Below, one piece after another: positions 1-4,934 of a DNA stretch of 9,023 nucleotides; the first letter of the stretch is position 1; every line of letters starts with the position of its first letter. Origin of the DNA: an uncultured Clostridia bacterium (GTDB taxonomy: Bacteria; Bacillota; Clostridia; Oscillospirales; Oscillospiraceae); assembly GCA_946187475.1 (NCBI GenBank), contig CAMHRJ010000069.1, positions 1-9,023 of the forward strand, read 5' to 3'. Under the pieces are notes generated by a model. The model searched no databases. It was not told where the DNA came from and worked only from the letters and a program-made list of their open reading frames with translations. The position numbers and the translations under genes are program-made.

Positions 1-1152
1 GTTGGCCTCATAATCCTCCAGGGAGGTGCTGTAGTAGCCGGTACCGTCGCCCTTGGGACCGTTGTGGTCGCAGAAGGGGGTGCCGTCCGCGTCGGAGATG
101 CCCTCCGGCACATAGGCGTCTGCCGGCAGCTGTCCGGCCTTGGCGATGGCCTCACAGATGTAGTTGCGGTCGATGAGCAGTCCCAGGGCCTGCCGGATCT
201 GCACGCGCTCGGGCTCGGTGAAGTCTGCCAGAGCGGGGTCGTTCAGGTTGAAGCAGAGACTGTAGGTGCCCAGCTTCGGCGCCGTGTGGTAGGCGTCGGC
301 ATATTCGTCCCGCAGCATCAGCAGCGGGTTGGAGGGCAGGGAGTCGATGAGGGCGTAGCGCCCGATGAGAAAGCCGTCCAGCGCCTCGTCGGGATCGTCG
401 GTGAAGTCGAAGCGGAGCACGTCGGCATTGACGTCCTGCGCGTCCCAATACAGCTCGTTGCGCTCCAGCAGCATCTCCGTGTCGCCCAGGTGGGTTACGG
501 TGAAGGCGCCGCTGGTCACCAGAGTTTCGGGGTTTGCGCTCCAGTCCGCGCCGCTGTTCACGGCCTGCTGCTTCACGGGGAAGAACACGGGACTGGCGCA
601 GATCTTCAGGAAGTTCGGCTCCGGGAAGGCCAGAACCACCTTCAGGGTCCGGGCGTCCGTGGCGGTGATGTTCAGCCAGTTCCGGTCATAGCCGTCGATG
701 CAGTCGAAGAGATAGCGCCCGTCGGCGTCCTGCATGGACAGCACCCGGTTCCAGGAGTAGACGAAGTCCTGGGCCGTCAGATCCGAGCCGTCGGACCACT
801 TCAGGCCCTCCCGCAGATGGAATTCATAGTAGGGCAGACCGTTGTCGCCGGTCTGGACTGCAGGCAGACTCTCGCAGAGGTCCGCCGTGAGCTCCGCAGC
901 GCCGCTGGCGTTCAGCCGGTAGCCCACCAGCCCGGAATAGAGATTGACCAGATAGGTGGCGTCCCCGGTGGCGACGAATCGGGCCGGGTCCAGCGTTTCG
1001 GGCTTTGCGCCGAGACAGTAGGTGGTGGGATACACGATCCGCGGCGGCTCCGGCGAGGGCGTGGCCTCCGGCGTACCGCCCACCTTGCCGCAGGCGCCCA
1101 GGGCACAGATCAGGACCGCTGCCAGCAGCAGCGCGACCATGCGCTTGGCCAT
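1..1152 (-). CDS. Peptide ABC transporter substrate-binding lipoprotein (SBP_bac_5 / OppA-DppA family), 3' end missing
   Basis: This is the extracellular solute-binding lipoprotein of a peptide-type ABC importer; it captures the ligand outside the membrane and hands it to the permease. Only the first 384 residues are visible, and family members are usually 500-600 aa, so the C-terminal lobe lies beyond the left edge. The ATG at 1152 has AGGAGCT at 1161-1167, 8 bases upstream. The N-terminus MAKR is followed by a hydrophobic stretch and lipobox LGAC, with lipidated Cys21, then a Thr/Pro/Glu-rich linker. Family features include KPETLDPA near 50-57, the signature REGLKWSDG at 114-122 with TAQDF at 126-130 and YSWNRV after it, and ALGLLIDR followed by GQLPADAYVPEG around 322-351. 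No permease or ATPase gene is in view. Its ligand cannot be read from sequence; oligopeptide is the family default. It is divergent from a two-component/aminopeptidase operon. Confidence 0.93.
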   Translation of the reverse strand, partial: MAKRMVALLLAAVLICALGACGKVGGTPEATPSPEPPRIVYPTTYCLGAKPETLDPARFVATGDATYLVNLYSGLVGYRLNASGAAELTADLCESLPAVQTGDNGLPYYEFHLREGLKWSDGSDLTAQDFVYSWNRVLSMQDADGRYLFDCIDGYDRNWLNITATDARTLKVVLAFPEPNFLKICASPVFFPVKQQAVNSGADWSANPETLVTSGAFTVTHLGDTEMLLERNELYWDAQDVNADVLRFDFTDDPDEALDGFLIGRYALIDSLPSNPLLMLRDEYADAYHTAPKLGTYSLCFNLNDPALADFTEPERVQIRQALGLLIDRNYICEAIAKAGQLPADAYVPEGISDADGTPFCDHNGPKGDGTGYYSTSLEDYEAN

Positions 1153-1200
1153 TCGCAATCAGCTCCTTTCTCGGAGAAGATACAACTGTTTCAATAAGGT

Positions 1201-1224
1201 AACACATTATACCACGAATGTGTT
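1201..1224. repeat. Perfect 8-bp inverted repeat over the lipoprotein promoter, candidate operator
   Basis: AACACATT (1201-1208) is mirrored exactly by AATGTGTT (1217-1224) around an 8-base centre. It covers roughly -2 to -25 relative to the predicted minus-strand start, thus the whole -10 element. Because most of it lies upstream of the start site, it would act as DNA rather than as an RNA hairpin. A dimeric repressor site is the simplest reading; I do not recognise the regulator. Confidence 0.45.
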
Positions 1225-1234
1225 TAAATTGCAA
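1206..1234 (-). promoter_or_regulatory. Sigma-A promoter of the peptide-binding lipoprotein gene
   Basis: On the minus strand, a -35 element TTGCAA (1229-1234, 4 of 6 consensus) is followed by a 17-base spacer and a perfect -10 TATAAT (1206-1211). The -10 is preceded by TGG, giving an extended -10. Transcription should start near 1199, leaving a leader of about 47 bases before the ATG at 1152. Confidence 0.8.
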
Positions 1235-1310
1235 CCGGACCGACAAAGGTTCCCCACTTCCGACAGAAAAACTGCTAATAATCCGTTAATCGTCCCCACC
1301 AGAACGGAGA

Positions 1311-1337
1311 TTTTGCCCCATTTTGCCGCGTTTTGCC
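1311..1337 (+). promoter_or_regulatory. Three TTTTGCC direct repeats at 10-bp spacing, candidate response-regulator binding site
   Basis: Identical heptamers TTTTGCC start at 1311, 1321 and 1331, exactly one helical turn apart, and the intervening trinucleotides are C/G-rich. They lie about 54-80 bases upstream of the predicted start (about 1391) of the response regulator gene. OmpR/PhoB-family regulators bind tandem direct half-sites spaced about 10-11 bp, so autoregulation by the adjacent regulator is a reasonable inference. An effect on the divergent lipoprotein gene is also possible. Confidence 0.5.
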
Positions 1338-1355
1338 CGCTGCGGGGGCCGCCTC

Positions 1356-1384
1356 TTTCCTTTGAACGGGATTTGTGGTACAAT
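1356..1384 (+). promoter_or_regulatory. Probable promoter of the two-component/aminopeptidase operon
   Basis: The -10 TACAAT (1379-1384) is preceded by TGG, making an extended -10. The hexamer at the expected -35 position with 17-base spacing is TTTCCT (1356-1361), a poor match. A good extended -10 with a weak -35 suits a promoter that needs an activator, and direct repeats lie just upstream. The predicted start is about 1391, giving a very short leader. Confidence 0.55.
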
Positions 1385-1412
1385 ATGCCCGCTGCCACAG
1401 GAGGTGGTATTT

Positions 1413-2087
1413 TTGAGAATGTTAGTCGTTGAGGACGAAAAGGACCTCAACCGAATTCTGGTCAAGACCCTGGCTGCCGAGGGTTACAGTGTGGACGCCT
1501 GCTTCGACGGGGCCGAGGCCCTGGATTTTCTGGCCGGGGCGGAATATGACGTGGTGATCCTGGACGTGATGATGCCCCGCATCGACGGCTTCGAGGTCCT
1601 GAAGCAGATGCGGGCGCGGGGTCTGGAGACGCCGGTGATCTTCCTCACGGCCAAGGACGCCGTGGCGGACCGCGTGAAGGGGCTGGACAGCGGCGCGGAT
1701 GACTACCTGATCAAGCCCTTCAGCTTTGACGAGCTGCTGGCCCGGATCCGAGTGGTCACCCGCAAGCACAGCGGCAGCAGCTCCAACGTGTTCACCCTGG
1801 CCGATCTCACGGTGGACACCGCTGCCCACACCGCCCAGCGGGGCGGGAAGCTTTTGAACCTCTCGGCCAAGGAATTCGCCCTGCTGGAATACATGATCCG
1901 CAACAAGGGCGTCACCCTCTCCCGGGAGAGCATCGAAAACAACCTCTGGAACTACGACTATTCCGGCGGCTCCAACGTGGTGGATGTCTACGTCAGCTAT
2001 CTCCGGCGCAAGCTGGACAGCGGCTATGAAAAGAAGCTGATCCACACGGTCTGGGGCGTGGGCTGGGTGCTGCGGGAGGAAGACTGA
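1413..2087 (+). CDS. OmpR/PhoB-family response regulator
   Basis: This is a cytoplasmic DNA-binding regulator of 224 aa, the normal family length. The TTG at 1413 is chosen as start because AGGAGGT (1399-1405) sits 7 bases upstream; the in-frame ATG at 1419 would leave 13 bases, and the protein then begins in the usual style, MRMLVVEDE. The receiver domain spans about 1-120, with acidic pocket E7/D8, phospho-acceptor D51 in LDVMMP, T79 and K101 in KPF. The winged-helix domain covers about 125-222 and has the typical LSAKEFALLEYM, VVDVYVSYLRRKL and VWGVGW segments. Its stop shares one base with the kinase start (TGATG), so the pair is almost certainly cognate and translationally coupled. Target genes are unknown; the TTTTGCC repeats upstream are a candidate self-binding site. 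Confidence 0.95.
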   Translation: MRMLVVEDEKDLNRILVKTLAAEGYSVDACFDGAEALDFLAGAEYDVVILDVMMPRIDGFEVLKQMRARGLETPVIFLTAKDAVADRVKGLDSGADDYLIKPFSFDELLARIRVVTRKHSGSSSNVFTLADLTVDTAAHTAQRGGKLLNLSAKEFALLEYMIRNKGVTLSRESIENNLWNYDYSGGSNVVDVYVSYLRRKLDSGYEKKLIHTVWGVGWVLREED

Positions 2088-3460
2088 TGCATACCTCCAT
2101 CAAATTCCGCATCACGCTCTGGTTCGCGGCCATGATGGTGCTGATCGTGGCGCTGGTGCTCACGTTCATCATGATCATCAACGGCAATCTGGTCACCAAA
2201 AACCCGGAGCAGCGGCTGGTGCAGGTCATGAACCACAACGTCAATCAGGTGGAGTTCTCCCACCAGAAGTTCGAGTTTGACGACATCCAGTATTACACCC
2301 GGGGCGTTTATACCATCCTCTATGACGAGCAGGAGAACGTCCTCCGGGGCGCGGCGCCCTCGGCCTTCACGGCCGACGAGCCCCTCACCGACGACGGGGT
2401 GCGCCGGGTCAGCTGCGGGGAGACGGATTTCTATGTCTACGACGTCCATGTGGACATGTTCGTGGGCAGCGTCTGGCTCCGGGGCATCATCGACGCCGCG
2501 CCCACGGGCAGCTTCATGACCGCCATCGTGGCGGTGGCCTGGTCGGTGCTGCCGGTGCTTCTGATTTTGTCCATCCTGGGCGGCTATTTCATCACCCGGC
2601 AGGCCTTCAAGCCCATCAAGCAGGTCACCGAGGCGGCCAACGCCATCAACGACGGCCAGGATCTGAAGGCCCGCATCGGCGACGGCAGGCCCCGGCGCAA
2701 GACTCGTGATGAGGTGGAAAACCTCACCGCCGCCTTCGACAGCATGTTCGACCGTCTGGAGCGCAGCTTCGAGGCCGAACAGCAGTTCACCTCCGACGCC
2801 AGCCACGAGCTGCGCACGCCCACCACGGTGATTCTGGCCGAGTGCAGCTACGCCAAGAAGAACGACATGACCCTGGAGGACTATCGGGCTTCCATGGACG
2901 TGATCGAGCGCCAGGCGGAGAAGATGTCCACCCTGGTGCGGAGCCTTCTGGAGATCACCCGCCTGGACCAGGGCACCCAGAAGGTGAACTTCGAGTATGC
3001 CGATCTCAGCGATCTGGTCAGCGTCATTTGCGAGGAGCAGGCCATGGTGCCCCAGCAGAACATCCGCCTGGAGCGGGAGATCCAGCCCGGCATCTTCATC
3101 GACATGGATGTGTTCCTCATCTCGCGGATGCTGCAGAACCTCATCGACAACGCCTATAAATTCGGCGTGGAGAAGGGCTGGATTCATGTCCGCCTGATCC
3201 GCGCCTCCGACCGGGCGGTGCTGACCGTGGCGGACAACGGCATCGGCATCTCGGAAGAAAATCTGGAAAAAATCTGGCAGCGCTTTTACCAGGCGGAGGA
3301 GAGCCGCCGCTCCCAGAAGGGCATGGGGCTGGGCCTCGCCATGGTGCGCCAGATCGTACAGCTCCACGGCGGCAGCGTGGATGTGGACAGTTCTCTGGGC
3401 AAGGGAACTACCTTCCGCGTCACGCTCCCGGAGCATCAAAGAAAGGAAGAAACGAAATGA
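2087..3460 (+). CDS. Membrane sensor histidine kinase (HisKA type, HAMP)
   Basis: This 457-aa inner-membrane sensor kinase should phosphorylate the regulator encoded immediately upstream. TM1 lies at about 9-31, an extracytoplasmic sensor segment at about 32-142, TM2 at about 143-168 and HAMP at about 169-225. The H-box SHELRTP has His240 as phospho-acceptor, and HELRT fits the HExxT phosphatase motif. The ATP-binding domain shows N-box NLIDNAYKFG (351-360), G1 DNGIG (383-387), F-box WQRFYQ near 397-402 and G2 GMGLGLAMV (412-420). All catalytic motifs are intact. The sensor segment has a single Cys (110) and several acidic and aromatic residues but no domain I can name, so the signal is unknown. 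GGGAGGA (2074-2080) inside the regulator gene serves as its ribosome binding site. The kinase core resembles CusS/QseC-like enzymes, which does not fix a ligand. Confidence 0.95.
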   Translation: MHTSIKFRITLWFAAMMVLIVALVLTFIMIINGNLVTKNPEQRLVQVMNHNVNQVEFSHQKFEFDDIQYYTRGVYTILYDEQENVLRGAAPSAFTADEPLTDDGVRRVSCGETDFYVYDVHVDMFVGSVWLRGIIDAAPTGSFMTAIVAVAWSVLPVLLILSILGGYFITRQAFKPIKQVTEAANAINDGQDLKARIGDGRPRRKTRDEVENLTAAFDSMFDRLERSFEAEQQFTSDASHELRTPTTVILAECSYAKKNDMTLEDYRASMDVIERQAEKMSTLVRSLLEITRLDQGTQKVNFEYADLSDLVSVICEEQAMVPQQNIRLEREIQPGIFIDMDVFLISRMLQNLIDNAYKFGVEKGWIHVRLIRASDRAVLTVADNGIGISEENLEKIWQRFYQAEESRRSQKGMGLGLAMVRQIVQLHGGSVDVDSSLGKGTTFRVTLPEHQRKEETK

Positions 3461-4695
3461 AAAAAACCACCATGCGCGCTTACGCAAAACTCATCGCCAC
3501 CACCGGCGCCAGCGTTCAGAAGGGCCAGGAGGTCATCATCCTGGCGGAACTGGACCAGCCGGAGTTCGTCACCATGCTGGTGGACGAGTGCTATAAGGCC
3601 GGTGCCAAAAAGGTCACCGTGGACTGGACCCACCAGGCCCTGGAGAAGCTCCACGTCCGCCACCAGAGCGTCAAGACCCTCTCCAAGGTGGAGGCCTGGG
3701 AAGAGGCCAAGCTCCAGCACCATGTGGAGATCCTGCCCGTGCGCATCTATCTGGAGAGCGCCAGCCCCGACGGACTCAAGGGCATGAACCAGTCCAAGGC
3801 CGCCAAGGGCCGCCAGGGCCGCTATCCCATCATCAAGCCCTATCGGGACAAGATGGAAGGCCGCTACCAGTGGTGCATCGCGGCGGTGCCCGGCAGAGCC
3901 TGGGCCAAGAAGGTCTTCCCGGACCTGAGCCCCGCTCAGGCGGAGGAGGCCCTCTGGAACGCCATCCTGACCACCTGCCGCATGGACGACGGGTCCGACG
4001 GCATTGCCAACTGGGCCGAGCACAACCGGGAGCTGAAGGCCCGCTGTGATTATCTCAATAGCCTGGGCATCGAGACCCTGGAGTATCACGCCTCCAACGG
4101 CACGGACTTCCGCGTGGGCATGATTCCCGAGGCACGGTTCTGCGGCGGCAGCGAGACCACCATCGGCGGCGGGGTCACTTACAACCCCAACATGCCCACG
4201 GAGGAGTGCTTCATCAGCCCCAAGCGCGGCGTGGCCGAGGGTGTGGTCTATTCCACCAAGCCCCTGAGCTATCAGGGCCAGCTGATCGAAAACTTCCACA
4301 TCCGCTTCCACGAGGGCAAGGCCGTGGAGGCCCACGCCGAGGTGGGCGACGCCCTGCTGCAGGAGCTCATCGGCATGGACGAGGGCAGCTGCTATCTGGG
4401 CGAGTGCGCGCTGGTTCCCTGGGACAGCCCCATCAACCGCACGAACCTGCTGTTTTATAACACCCTCTTTGACGAGAATGCCTGCTGCCACCTGGCTCTG
4501 GGCATGGGCTTCATCGACACCATTGAGGGCTACGAAAATCGTACCCTGGAGGAGATGCGCGCCATGGGCGTCAATGACTCCATGGTCCACGAGGACTTCA
4601 TGATCGGCGCGCCGGATCTGAGCATCACCGCCCACTGCCGGGACGGCAGAGCGGTCAAGATCTTCGAAAACGGCGGCTGGGCCTTCCAGGTCTGA
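3457..4695 (+). CDS. M29-family metallo-aminopeptidase (AmpS/AmpT-like)
   Basis: This 412-aa protein has the normal length for family M29, cytoplasmic two-metal exopeptidases that remove N-terminal residues from peptides. There is no signal peptide. Numbering matches the characterised thermophilic enzymes closely: candidate metal ligands E249/E250 (NMPTEE), E316 (GECALV), H345 (HLALG) and H378 with D380 (MVHEDFMIG). The position equivalent to the family's catalytic Tyr (three residues after the Gly of HLALG) is Phe352 here, which is unusual by what I recall. The start overlaps the kinase stop by four bases (ATGA), and AAGGAAG (3443-3449) lies 7 bases upstream, so it belongs to the two-component operon. 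It probably processes peptides and may be controlled by, or functionally linked to, the sensor system. A long hairpin follows 16 bases after the stop. Confidence 0.93.
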   Translation: MKKTTMRAYAKLIATTGASVQKGQEVIILAELDQPEFVTMLVDECYKAGAKKVTVDWTHQALEKLHVRHQSVKTLSKVEAWEEAKLQHHVEILPVRIYLESASPDGLKGMNQSKAAKGRQGRYPIIKPYRDKMEGRYQWCIAAVPGRAWAKKVFPDLSPAQAEEALWNAILTTCRMDDGSDGIANWAEHNRELKARCDYLNSLGIETLEYHASNGTDFRVGMIPEARFCGGSETTIGGGVTYNPNMPTEECFISPKRGVAEGVVYSTKPLSYQGQLIENFHIRFHEGKAVEAHAEVGDALLQELIGMDEGSCYLGECALVPWDSPINRTNLLFYNTLFDENACCHLALGMGFIDTIEGYENRTLEEMRAMGVNDSMVHEDFMIGAPDLSITAHCRDGRAVKIFENGGWAFQV

Positions 4696-4711
4696 GCCGA
4701 AAAGAGGATAG

Positions 4712-4751
4712 AAACACCCGGGATGCTGATTTCAGCATCCCGGGTGTGTTT
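4712..4751. terminator. Hairpin terminator between convergent genes, probably bidirectional
   Basis: A perfect 16-bp inverted repeat (arms 4714-4729 and 4732-4747) is centred on CCCGGG-rich sequence and sits between the aminopeptidase stop and the stop of the small Feo gene. It is followed by GTTTC on the plus strand and TTTC on the minus strand, so it can serve both directions. The U-tracts are short, but the stem is very strong. Confidence 0.8.
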
Positions 4752-4754
4752 CAA

Positions 4755-4922
4755 TTATGAATCGCAGTGCTCACATTTGCCGTTCTTGGCCTCGGTTTTG
4801 TGGGCGCAGCAGTCTTTCTGACTGCAGCCGTGGCAGCTGCTCTGCTTGCGGGTGGCCAGCCGGAAGGCGAAGATCAGCAGCGCCGCAACGGCGATGAGCA
4901 AAATCCAGTCAATGAGCTTCAT
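4755..4922 (-). CDS. Small Cys-rich membrane protein of the FeoB-associated type
   Basis: This 55-aa protein is easily missed by gene callers. It has one N-terminal membrane helix (about 4-20, IDWILLIAVAALLIFAF), a short basic segment, then a Cys-rich tail with C30, C33, C38, C39, C50 and C53, including two CxxC pairs (CHGC and CEHC). AGGAGG (complement of 4930-4935) lies 7 bases before the ATG and overlaps the FeoB stop codon, so translation is likely coupled to FeoB. Architecture and position match the FeoB-associated Cys-rich membrane protein family found downstream of feoB in Firmicutes. Its exact role is not established; ferrous iron handling at the transporter or a FeoC-like accessory role is plausible. 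No FeoC gene is visible. Confidence 0.85.
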   Translation of the reverse strand: MKLIDWILLIAVAALLIFAFRLATRKQSSCHGCSQKDCCAHKTEAKNGKCEHCDS

Positions 4923-4934
4923 TGGGCCGCCTCC

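Noticed and set aside
64..1197. Plus-strand open frame of 377 codons opposite the peptide-binding lipoprotein
   Set aside because: The minus-strand reading has a lipobox, ribosome binding site, promoter and SBP_bac_5 signature; the plus-strand reading has none.
1207..1398. Small minus-strand frame in the divergent intergenic region
   Set aside because: It starts with GTG without a ribosome binding site (the sequence upstream is CCTCC on that strand) and runs across both candidate promoters and the phased repeats.
1323..1412. N-terminal extension of the response regulator to an ATG at 1323
   Set aside because: The extension has no ribosome binding site and would include the promoter region; the receiver domain starts naturally at the TTG at 1413.
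2024..3487. Minus-strand open frame of 487 codons opposite the histidine kinase
   Set aside because: Antisense shadow of a gene with all kinase motifs; composition is His/Asp/Leu-rich without domain features.
3436..4635. Minus-strand open frame of 399 codons opposite the M29 peptidase
   Set aside because: Antisense shadow; no plausible ribosome binding site or recognisable family, while the plus strand carries the conserved metal-ligand motifs.
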